Assembly (NCBI GenBank): GCA_013140765.1
Contig: JABFSE010000007.1
Span: 1 to 42,333 of the forward strand
Length of the DNA stretch: 42,333 nucleotides
Source: Sulfuriferula sp.
GTDB lineage: Bacteria; Pseudomonadota; Gammaproteobacteria; Burkholderiales; Sulfuriferulaceae
Reading direction: 5' to 3'
Shown: one piece after another, positions 8,698 through 15,938 of the stretch
How the letters are laid out: every line of letters starts with the position of its first letter
Numbering within the stretch: position 1 is the first letter of the stretch
Made by a program: the position numbers and the translations under genes
Notes under the pieces: generated by a model
Told to the model about the DNA's origin: nothing
The model's input: the letters and a program-made list of their open reading frames with translations, nothing else
The model's database searches: none

Positions 8698-11558
8698 ACA
8701 AATGGATCACCAAACACGTCAATTTGATTTCTAATTTTAGTCGCAAAGATGCCAAGACCGTCTGGCAAATGCGATTTTCGATAGCTTGGCACATGCCCAC
8801 CCAGTGAGCGTGAATCAAGCGCAGACAAATACGGTGACTCAGCACCTTTATCGGTAAGCACGAGAAGTCTGTGCTCAGCACGTGTCATTGCCACATAAAA
8901 CAACCGCCGTTCTTCATCAAGTACAGCGCGCGGTGTCACTCCAAAAGGCATAAACAGTAAGTTGTCAGGGTGAACTTTCGGAAATTGCCTTTGTGTCGCA
9001 TCCAAGATGATCACCGTGTGCGATTCTTGCCCTTTGGAGCCATGGGCAGTCATTGTGGAGATTTGCCCTTCTAAGGACTCTTTTGTTGCAGCGCTCAGCT
9101 TGCACAGTGCTGCAACAAGTCGATCTTTGAACTCACTGAGTTCGACCCCATAAACAAAGCCGCCCCTGGCCAAAATCATGGTCTTTTCAGTGTGCGCTTC
9201 CAGAAACTTTTCAGCACAATATTTCAACGCCTGCGCAAGTCTCAACATTGAGGGCGAAGGCGCTCTATTGTCTTCACGCTTGGGAAGGAATAGTCGATCC
9301 TGGTCACGTTCAACCTTGTACTGATCACCATCGCGGAACTCCAACCAAATGTCCCCCAAGTTTTGGGTTTTGATCAGCCCAGGGCTTGCTTTACTGCTTT
9401 TGGCAGGCTGCCCCCGCCCAGCCATTAGCCGATTTCCTGCAGCCACCACTAACGAATCGCTGCGATAGTTGGTCGTTACACCCACAGCATCCGAGTTTGG
9501 GAAAAAACTGCCGAAGTCATTAAAAAATCGCAAATCGGCGCCGGCAAATGCATTGATGGCTTGCCAGTCATCGCCAACAGCAATCAGACGGATGCTCGGA
9601 TTTGCCCTGAGGACCGCGTCGAGCATCTGAAAATAGAGCTCAGAAAAATCTTGATATTCATCAAGCAACACCCACCGCAATTGCCCCAGTGGCATCATTC
9701 GGCCTTCACCCAGGTGGATGCTGGCAGTCGCACCACGAACGCGAACTTCTTGTGTGGCCTGCATGAGCAGATCGTCAAAGTCCATGGCTTGCTCTTCGGT
9801 CAGCATGGCTTCGTATTCACGATAGGCCCTTAACGCCAATTCATGGAAAAGTCTCGCACGTGGCTCGATGTCTGGAGAATCGGCCAACTGTGCGGCAACT
9901 GTATCGACTGACCAGGCTCGCTTCTTTGACCGCTGAATGAATTGCAGGAACAACTCAGCCATACGGGAAATTGCAAAATCATTTTCAAAGACACGCCGAA
10001 CAATTTCAGATTCCGACAGCAATGTGCATTTGATGCCCTGCTTCTCCAAGATCCTTTGCAAGCTGGCCTCAAAGCCAACCCTACCGCTACGAATCAACCC
10101 CGTGTGAGTCTCCAGAAGCGGGATCTGATGCGCCTCCCAAAACTTCCGCTTTGCCTTGATTTGATCGCGGTAAGCTTGGGTGGATGTATCCCAATGCGCT
10201 GGCACCGCGTCGGCGGGGTTATCGGGATCAATGGCCCAATGTTCAAGAATGAAATCATGGCCACCCGAAACAATCGAGAAGTCCGGTTTGTAAACCGAAC
10301 CATCCAGAAAACCCACCTTCCATGCCCATGGCTTTTCATAGCGGTATTCGATGCCATGTTCAAACAAAAAGTCGGCAATGAACTTCTCTCCGTTCGACTT
10401 AACACGTTCCCCCTTGAGGGTCACGTATTCAAGTGAGCGTCGAAAAATTCGATAGTCCACCGGCGGCAGGTCTCTGCCAATACTTTCAATTTGCTCCAGC
10501 TCCTGCCTGAAGAACTCGACCATTGCCTCCTTAAAGGCGGGGTTCAAAATTCTCTCCATCATTCTTTGAGCAAACCGGCTTTGTTCACGTGCAGAAGGTG
10601 CGCCACCAGCATCGAACAACAATTTCTTCTTTGGCTTCACCAATTGATAGGCCAGACTGTGAAACGTTCTGGCATTGCTGTAGTCGGCAATGCCACCTTC
10701 CTTATGCAACCGCTTCTTTACGGTGACGGCTGCCGCCTTGTTGAAGGCCAAGATCATGACTTGATCAGGATTCAGCTTTTCATCACCAATTGACAAAGCA
10801 GCTTTTGCGCATAGCGTTCTCGTCTTGCCGGATCCAGCCCTTGCCGTTATCAATAATCGGTCTTCTGGGCGCGCATTGGCGCGAGCCTGTTCTTCGTCCA
10901 GATCCATACCGATGGCCGACAAGCGTTTCCGGACCTTGGGCAATTTCAGCGAAATGTAATCCTCAACTGGAAAATCAATATTTTTCGGGCGGTCGCGGTA
11001 CAGTGAATCCAGTTCACCAAGTGACGCCGAACAATAAGACTCTATGAATTGATGACGATACTTGGTTTCGACTACCAAGCCTTCAAATTCAGACCTTGGC
11101 CACCAGTCCTGACATTCCGCTCTGTAGCAGTCGTACGCTTCCTCATATTTCTCCAAATCCAATAACGCAGCAATTGCTTGCATAGTTTCACTCCGAGACA
11201 ATGCCAGAGCTTGCGCTGCCTTTGCTGCCTGCCGAATTGCCTCCGCCTCCAATGCTTTCTTCTTGGCGATCTCAAACTCAGCCCTATCCCACTGGCCAGC
11301 GCATTTTTCGTCGTATACATTCGTCGCCAGCTCGAACTTTCCAGATTGCAAAAGCTCAAGGATTTCAGCCTTTACCTGGCTGAGCATCCTAAGGCGAAAT
11401 ACCTTTTCAGCTGGAATTAAACCATCAAGAGGAATGCCGGAATAAACACCATATGGGAAAACAGCCTTACAGGTGCCGTTGGCATAAATCTCTACCAACT
11501 CACCAATTTCTGAGTCCAGTGAGAAGCTCCCATGCAGTACGCGGTCACCGGGTTTCAA
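8694..11558 (-). CDS. UvrD/Rep-type SF1 helicase with embedded PD-(D/E)xK-like insert
   Basis: A 954-residue superfamily 1A helicase. Residues 1-215 are an unusual N-terminal extension: a beta-rich start followed by Ala/Glu-rich helices. Walker A ARAGSGKT is at 239-246, DEYQD (motif II) near 631, the motif-III region GDDWQAINAF follows, then NYRS (motif IV), TAHGSKGQE and the motif VI block FYVAMTRAE near 891. Between motifs Ia and II an insert (about 385-510) reads E-K-F-I-A-D-F-L, then YKPDF at 423-427 and ILEHW at 437-441. This resembles the nuclease-like insert of helicase IV-type proteins (PDF...IEHFG). The start overlaps the DUF4263 stop and the stop overlaps the pglZ start. It may unwind DNA for the neighbouring nucleases, which is inference. 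It is not a canonical BREX component. Confidence 0.88.
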   Translation of the reverse strand: MKPGDRVLHGSFSLDSEIGELVEIYANGTCKAVFPYGVYSGIPLDGLIPAEKVFRLRMLSQVKAEILELLQSGKFELATNVYDEKCAGQWDRAEFEIAKKKALEAEAIRQAAKAAQALALSRSETMQAIAALLDLEKYEEAYDCYRAECQDWWPRSEFEGLVVETKYRHQFIESYCSASLGELDSLYRDRPKNIDFPVEDYISLKLPKVRKRLSAIGMDLDEEQARANARPEDRLLITARAGSGKTRTLCAKAALSIGDEKLNPDQVMILAFNKAAAVTVKKRLHKEGGIADYSNARTFHSLAYQLVKPKKKLLFDAGGAPSAREQSRFAQRMMERILNPAFKEAMVEFFRQELEQIESIGRDLPPVDYRIFRRSLEYVTLKGERVKSNGEKFIADFLFEHGIEYRYEKPWAWKVGFLDGSVYKPDFSIVSGGHDFILEHWAIDPDNPADAVPAHWDTSTQAYRDQIKAKRKFWEAHQIPLLETHTGLIRSGRVGFEASLQRILEKQGIKCTLLSESEIVRRVFENDFAISRMAELFLQFIQRSKKRAWSVDTVAAQLADSPDIEPRARLFHELALRAYREYEAMLTEEQAMDFDDLLMQATQEVRVRGATASIHLGEGRMMPLGQLRWVLLDEYQDFSELYFQMLDAVLRANPSIRLIAVGDDWQAINAFAGADLRFFNDFGSFFPNSDAVGVTTNYRSDSLVVAAGNRLMAGRGQPAKSSKASPGLIKTQNLGDIWLEFRDGDQYKVERDQDRLFLPKREDNRAPSPSMLRLAQALKYCAEKFLEAHTEKTMILARGGFVYGVELSEFKDRLVAALCKLSAATKESLEGQISTMTAHGSKGQESHTVIILDATQRQFPKVHPDNLLFMPFGVTPRAVLDEERRLFYVAMTRAEHRLLVLTDKGAESPYLSALDSRSLGGHVPSYRKSHLPDGLGIFATKIRNQIDVFGDPFV

Positions 11559-12787
11559 GGAGATATTCCATTTGATGCGGACACATTACGCTTCATCATG
11601 ACAATGATGTTTTCTAATCTGCGCAGCAGGTCATCGTAGGTCATGATGTCGATCATGTTGGCGTACTTTCTTCGGATAATTTCGAAGTCGAAGCGCTGCT
11701 CACTTGTGAAGTCGTTATCACGCCCGAGCAAAATCATTGCTTTTGGGTTTGTGATCTTCAACTCCATTCCATCGGGGAGTTCACTTTTACGTTTTTCGTA
11801 TATTCTCTGTTCACCAGCCTGGCCCCACTTACTCAAATGAAACAGGTATTTTTCGGCTTGCATCACCGATCCAGCAAGTTCGATGCGCGGTGTATGGTTG
11901 CCCCGGTACGCGTTACGTGACAGCAGCGCATTGGCGAACGGTTTCTTGACCTCAATGATGTCAATATTTCCATTGGCATCCACCAACATTAGATCAATGT
12001 AGCGGTCAGTGTCCTTGCCCTGTTTCGAGTAAAAGTCCTTGATGTGCACGTTTTCAAGCACCGCGATGTACTTCGGGAAGACAAATAGCAGAAGTTCCAG
12101 AATCTTCTTTTGCCAGTCCCGCTCTGAATAACCATCGACATCCTTGAGCATTCCTTCCAGCTCACTGCGGATGTATTCGAACTTCTGTAGCTCGAAATTT
12201 CCCAGGATGCTGTTTCTGGATGTTGCAACCAGGCGCTTCTTTTTTGCCAGATAACTGTTAAGTTGGCTTTCCGCGTCTGATAGCGTTCCAAAGTAATCTT
12301 TGAGCACCCGTGAAATGCGTGATCTAGCGTAGTGAGTCAGCTCGGTGCTGGTTGGGAAGGTTTGAATAAGCAGTTCAAAATCGATCAGCGGAATCGCAAC
12401 TTCGTTTTCACCGCCGACAATGATCGGTTCATCGATCAATTCATCGATTTTTCGAAAGATAGAAATATCTCTGTTCGCAACGAATACCCGAGGTTCAAGC
12501 TTCATGGCCTTATCAAGCAACAGGTCGTGCTTCAGCCCAAGAATGTCTTTGCCTATTCTGAAATAGCCATCTTGGGTTGTACCCAATTTGAAAATACGCT
12601 CTGCGCCATCCTCGTCGTCAGTCTGCTGAGCCTGTGAAACAAGATCGCCATTGGTGAAGGTAAACGTCCGACGCAGGGTAACTTTGCCATCCTGTCTGAG
12701 CTTTTCAGCAATCCATTGTGGGTTGCTGGACCCATCGGGCACATAGGTCAAAAGTAGTCTATCAGCCTGTTTTGAAATCTTGATCAT
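11555..12787 (-). CDS. DUF4263 protein, Shedu-like nuclease
   Basis: A 410-residue protein with a C-terminal PD-(D/E)xK nuclease of the DUF4263 (SduA) family. Asp265 lies in YIDLMLVD, followed by the IIEVKKP motif (E279, K281), with a conserved Q (SVMQAEKYL, Q310) on the next helix. The first 200 residues are a family-variable sensor-like region with several short beta-strands. Shedu is a single-gene antiphage nuclease system, and here the gene is locked in an operon. Its ATG overlaps the DUF1016 stop and its TGA overlaps the helicase ATG, by four bases each. It may be a stand-alone Shedu captured by BREX, or the nuclease of a two-gene nuclease-helicase module. The domain call is strong and the partner role is inference. 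Confidence 0.85.
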   Translation of the reverse strand: MIKISKQADRLLLTYVPDGSSNPQWIAEKLRQDGKVTLRRTFTFTNGDLVSQAQQTDDEDGAERIFKLGTTQDGYFRIGKDILGLKHDLLLDKAMKLEPRVFVANRDISIFRKIDELIDEPIIVGGENEVAIPLIDFELLIQTFPTSTELTHYARSRISRVLKDYFGTLSDAESQLNSYLAKKKRLVATSRNSILGNFELQKFEYIRSELEGMLKDVDGYSERDWQKKILELLLFVFPKYIAVLENVHIKDFYSKQGKDTDRYIDLMLVDANGNIDIIEVKKPFANALLSRNAYRGNHTPRIELAGSVMQAEKYLFHLSKWGQAGEQRIYEKRKSELPDGMELKITNPKAMILLGRDNDFTSEQRFDFEIIRRKYANMIDIMTYDDLLRRLENIIVMMKRNVSASNGISP

Positions 12788-13929
12788 TGACTGCCACCGT
12801 TCCTATTAGGGTCTTCCACTTCTTGCAACTGCTGCAAATCATTCTCGATTTCTTCCACAGTCGGCAATGCACCCTTCAGGTTGTCAGGCAAGGCTTCCAC
12901 CAGGGTGTATTCGCTCACGCCCATGGGTTTGTTCATGTCGCGCAGGGCAAATTCCACCTCGATGTTGTTTTTATCGCGGCACAGCAGCAGGCCGATGGTG
13001 GGCTGGTCGTCGCTGCGTTTGAGCAGGCTGTCCACGGCAGACAGGTAAAAATTGAGTTTGCCTGCGTATTCTGGGATGAATTTGCGGTTCTTGAGCTCCA
13101 CTACCACGTAGCATTTCAGTGTGACGTGGTAGAACAACAAGTCGATGTAGTAATCGTTGCCCGCCACTTCAAGGTGATATTGTCGGCCAATAAAGGCAAA
13201 GCCTTTGCCCAACTCCAGCAAAAACTGGGTGATGTGCTGTGTGAGTTGACGCTCTACATCCACCTCGTTGAACGGCGTCGTCATGGTCATGAAGTCGAAG
13301 GTGTAAGGGTCTTTGAGGGTTTGCTGGGCCAAGTCAGACTGCGGCAATGGCAAGGTGCGGGAAAAGTTGGTCACCGCCTTGCCCTCGCGGGCATACAAGT
13401 TTGACTTGAGCTGCAACGCCAACACATCGCGACTCCAGCCTTGCTCCAGGGTTTGCTCAATATAAAAACGGGCTTCGACAATGCTGTGGCACTTGGTAAA
13501 AATTTGGATGTTGTGCCCCCAGGGTATGTTCGCCAGCAACGCAGACAACTCGGTTTCAGTGCCTGCCCACGGCATATCTCGCAATTTGGCAACAGCCTGT
13601 TGCCAAATTGCAGAGTCGCAGTAGAAGCGAAAGAAAGCTCGGCAATACCGCAAGTTCTTGGATGAAAAACCACCCAAGTCAGGGAAGGCCGCTCTCAGGT
13701 CGTGACTGAAAGCGTCAATGAATCCGCTGCCCCATTGCGCAAGCGACTCCCTATCCACAATCTGCGCCCCAATTTCGTAGTACAGGGCAATCAACTCCCC
13801 ATTGGCGGCCAACGCCACTTTCATCCGTGTGGCATGGATTTTTTGCTTGATGGTCTTGAGCCAGTTCTGGTAGTCAGCCAGCACAGCGGGTGGGAGCGTC
13901 CGAAGGTTTGCCATGTTTGCTTCAGTCAT
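12784..13929 (-). CDS. DUF1016 (YhcG-type) PD-(D/E)xK nuclease family protein
   Basis: A 381-residue protein. The N-terminal DUF1016_N domain (about 15-185) includes ALYYEIGAQI, GGFSSKNLRYCRAFF and IPWGHN, and is predicted to bind DNA. The C-terminal nuclease domain (about 200-350) has D263 in YYIDLLFYH and E278-x-K280 in VVVELKNRKF, the full PD-(D/E)xK set. It often travels with restriction and BREX-type loci. Either GTG at 13932 or ATG at 13929 could start it; I prefer the ATG, which follows GGGAGGGGAGG supplied by the relic of pglX. A 31-base perfect hairpin lies inside the gene at residues 107-117. Next to it the sequence looks longer than the usual link between Q-Q-x-V-A and I-P-W-G-H-N. 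The exact target is unknown. Confidence 0.88.
   Translation of the reverse strand: MTEANMANLRTLPPAVLADYQNWLKTIKQKIHATRMKVALAANGELIALYYEIGAQIVDRESLAQWGSGFIDAFSHDLRAAFPDLGGFSSKNLRYCRAFFRFYCDSAIWQQAVAKLRDMPWAGTETELSALLANIPWGHNIQIFTKCHSIVEARFYIEQTLEQGWSRDVLALQLKSNLYAREGKAVTNFSRTLPLPQSDLAQQTLKDPYTFDFMTMTTPFNEVDVERQLTQHITQFLLELGKGFAFIGRQYHLEVAGNDYYIDLLFYHVTLKCYVVVELKNRKFIPEYAGKLNFYLSAVDSLLKRSDDQPTIGLLLCRDKNNIEVEFALRDMNKPMGVSEYTLVEALPDNLKGALPTVEEIENDLQQLQEVEDPNRNGGSQ
13581..13611. repeat. 31-base perfect inverted repeat inside the DUF1016 gene
   Basis: The left arm GCAATTTGGCAACA (13581-13594) and right arm TGTTGCCAAATTGC (13598-13611) are perfect complements separated by three bases. It is translated in frame as part of AIWQQAVAKLRD, and no other copy was noticed in the window. 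It could be a small mobile palindromic element, a regulatory or decay-resistant mRNA hairpin, or chance. Confidence 0.85.
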
Positions 13930-14027
13930 CACCCTCCCCTCCCGTAACCGCCTTCACCCCGTCATCCAGATCCAGGGTGATGGGCATATCAGCATCAAGC
14001 GCGGATAATGAATCAACGTTGCGTTGT
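13922..14027 (-). pseudogene. Relic of a second pglX 3' end
   Basis: Directly before the DUF1016 gene an open stretch reads ADMPITLDLDDGVK, then AVTGGEGDD and stop. The intact pglX ends ADMRIQLDLDDGVK, then a 14-residue VNYGKFG segment, then AVTGGGADD and stop. The DNA is also alike (plus strand CATCCAGATCCAG is shared at both places). The relic lacks the 42 bases for the VNYGKFG segment and has no upstream coding body; the frame is open back to about 14027, where likeness fades. Its GGGAGGGGAGG is the ribosome binding site of the DUF1016 gene and its stop overlaps that gene's start. Intact pglX overlaps the ATPase gene in the same way. It is most simply a remnant of the time when pglX lay directly upstream of DUF1016. 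Confidence 0.8.
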
Positions 14028-14031
14028 ATGC

Positions 14032-14769
14032 TCAATGAGTAACCTCACCCAACGCCCGATTGAGCTGTTCTCTAAATACTTTGAAACTCAACATAGCAGA
14101 AGCACGTTCTACATCTATTGGATTTTCATCCAGCCAGTCGCAAATTTCATCACCTGACATGTATGTGCCAAATGCAGCATCCAATTGTCGCTTCGCTGAA
14201 TTCGGTGAATTATCGTTACCAGAAATCTCTTCGAGATCGGCACAATTTACAACAGTAGGTTTTGCAGCACACAGCAACCATGCTTCAGATTTCGGCTTGG
14301 GCAACATAGGCACTCCTCTGGGGAATTCAGCTCTACCAAATCCATTCACCATGGATTGCCACTTTGCTTCCCACAGACCAGAAATGGAAGTTCGAGTGCC
14401 ATCACTGTCGCGGAATAGAACGGCAATCACCTGATCATCTCGCTCCTTTTCAATTTGCATCGCAATCTCCGCCAGCATCCAAGCATTGATGTAAAAATAT
14501 GCTGTTTCTTGATCTCGTTTCTTACCTACCAAGGAAATTTGACGGCGGTTATTCTTGCGGACTTGCTCTCGTGCTTTTAAACCAGTTTCGCTAACATATT
14601 GATAACCACCTGGAATCGAACGTAACTGGTAGCCTAATCGAGATTCCAGCATCTGATCCAGCAACACTGTCATAGGCCCGATCTGAAAATCCGCATCTTC
14701 GCAATTGTTCTGGGCATTTCTACACTGCCCAAGGTCAGTTGGACCCTCACCGCTCAACACAACAATCAT
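14032..14769 (-). CDS. Toprim-like protein, partner of the upstream AAA ATPase
   Basis: A 245-residue protein. The start MIVVLSGEGPTDLG places an acidic residue (E8) at the end of the first strand. VIAVLFRDSDGTR gives the D-x-D pair (D121, D123), followed by LPKPKSEAWLLCA. That layout fits a Toprim or DUF4276-like metal-dependent nuclease fold, as found in the second gene of OLD-like and PARIS-like ATPase pairs. The start overlaps the ATPase stop by four bases (ATGA), so the two are a coupled pair. The GC content looks lower than in the DUF1016 gene downstream. I cannot tell by eye whether it belongs to a named family. Function as the nuclease effector of the pair is inference. Confidence 0.65.
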   Translation of the reverse strand: MIVVLSGEGPTDLGQCRNAQNNCEDADFQIGPMTVLLDQMLESRLGYQLRSIPGGYQYVSETGLKAREQVRKNNRRQISLVGKKRDQETAYFYINAWMLAEIAMQIEKERDDQVIAVLFRDSDGTRTSISGLWEAKWQSMVNGFGRAEFPRGVPMLPKPKSEAWLLCAAKPTVVNCADLEEISGNDNSPNSAKRQLDAAFGTYMSGDEICDWLDENPIDVERASAMLSFKVFREQLNRALGEVTH

Positions 14770-15938
14770 GCTTTGGCCTCCGCCTCTGCACGTTGCTTTT
14801 CTACTAACGCATCCTGCTCATCCAGCGCGATACATTCCTCTGTGAGTTTAACCAGATCAGTATCAATAAATGCTTCACCCGCACCCATGACCTCAAGTTT
14901 TTTACCAACATTTTCCATCTCAAAGAATCGACGTATGCGGGTTAAACCAACCGTGTTTTTATAGATGTACTGTACAGCAACCCGAGCCACATCATCATCC
15001 AGGTAATTCAAAATCATCGGGCTATGTGTCGTCACAATAATTTGCTGAGGTGTCTTAACCAGCATATCTACTAGTTTCTCGATAATTTCTGGATTGATGC
15101 CATTCTCAATTTCGTCCAGTAACACTAGTGGATGATCAGATTCCGCCTGTGCCAAAACCGCTAAAATCCTAAGTAACCCATCGCTCAAATGAGTAGCTTC
15201 CGTTTCCAACTTTTGCTCACCGAATTGTTCAAGCACCATGAGTTTTTTCCAGCCTGCCCGCATACTTGCCACTTTAAAGTCGATCAGGTTCGGATAAAAA
15301 ACTTTTAATAACACCAGCAAGTGCTCTTTCGCACCGCCTTTGATGTTATGCAAGTAGCCAGACAGTTTTTCCCCACCCGCGCCAATATCATGGTCTTCTG
15401 CTCTGGCACGCTTGCGCAACAAATGCGGAGAAAGCAACTCCAATGAACGAATACGCCTGAGTTCGTTGCGCAATTCCAATATTGGCAGAGGTAACTCGCT
15501 GTCCTTGAGCTGCGAAAAGATGGAGCCTTGATAAGTAAACGAAATGGGTTGTTTGCGGCCTTCGATTCGATATTCCTGCCCACTGGAAGAAAAAATAATC
15601 TCCTTATTCAACGTGATTTTTTCCGACGAACAGCGCAAGTCGTGCCGATTAAAACTGGCAAGCCAAGTCAGCAACAATCCAGCTTGTGTGCGATATTTCA
15701 CCCCAAGCACGATATTGCTATCCTTAATAAGTTTACAATTCAATTCTTGAACCACCCAGCCACGAGAATCGAGCCAGTCTTGCACATTACCCGTCATAAG
15801 CTGAGAAATGAAGTCTATCCCTTGTAAAATCGTACTTTTCCCTGCCCCATTCATCCCAATAAAACAGTTAAATTTACTAAGATTCAAAACCAGTGAACCT
15901 ATCGACTTAAAATTTCTAATTTGGATTTTTTCAATCAT
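14766..15938 (-). CDS. AAA_21-type (OLD-like) ABC ATPase of a two-gene defence cassette
   Basis: A 390-residue SMC/ABC-like ATPase. It begins with MIEKIQIRNFKSIGSL and Walker A GMNGAGKST (28-36). Walker B LLDEIENGINP lies near 273 and the switch region TTHSPMIL near 302. No long coiled coil is seen. The ATG at 15938 lies inside the last codons of pglX (8-base overlap), with GGAGGTGG just upstream as ribosome binding site; a GTG and an earlier ATG at 15947 are less well placed. Together with the Toprim-like gene it resembles OLD, Gabija-like or PARIS-like ATPase-nuclease pairs. A 60-base sample (15001-15060) has 24 G+C, against 36 in 13381-13440 of the DUF1016 gene, which supports a separate origin. 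Confidence 0.85.
   Translation of the reverse strand: MIEKIQIRNFKSIGSLVLNLSKFNCFIGMNGAGKSTILQGIDFISQLMTGNVQDWLDSRGWVVQELNCKLIKDSNIVLGVKYRTQAGLLLTWLASFNRHDLRCSSEKITLNKEIIFSSSGQEYRIEGRKQPISFTYQGSIFSQLKDSELPLPILELRNELRRIRSLELLSPHLLRKRARAEDHDIGAGGEKLSGYLHNIKGGAKEHLLVLLKVFYPNLIDFKVASMRAGWKKLMVLEQFGEQKLETEATHLSDGLLRILAVLAQAESDHPLVLLDEIENGINPEIIEKLVDMLVKTPQQIIVTTHSPMILNYLDDDVARVAVQYIYKNTVGLTRIRRFFEMENVGKKLEVMGAGEAFIDTDLVKLTEECIALDEQDALVEKQRAEAEAKA

Noticed and set aside
12787-13404. A 205-codon plus-strand frame
   Set aside because: Antisense to the DUF1016 gene, rich in His/Val/Gln as expected of a shadow, and no plausible start signal.
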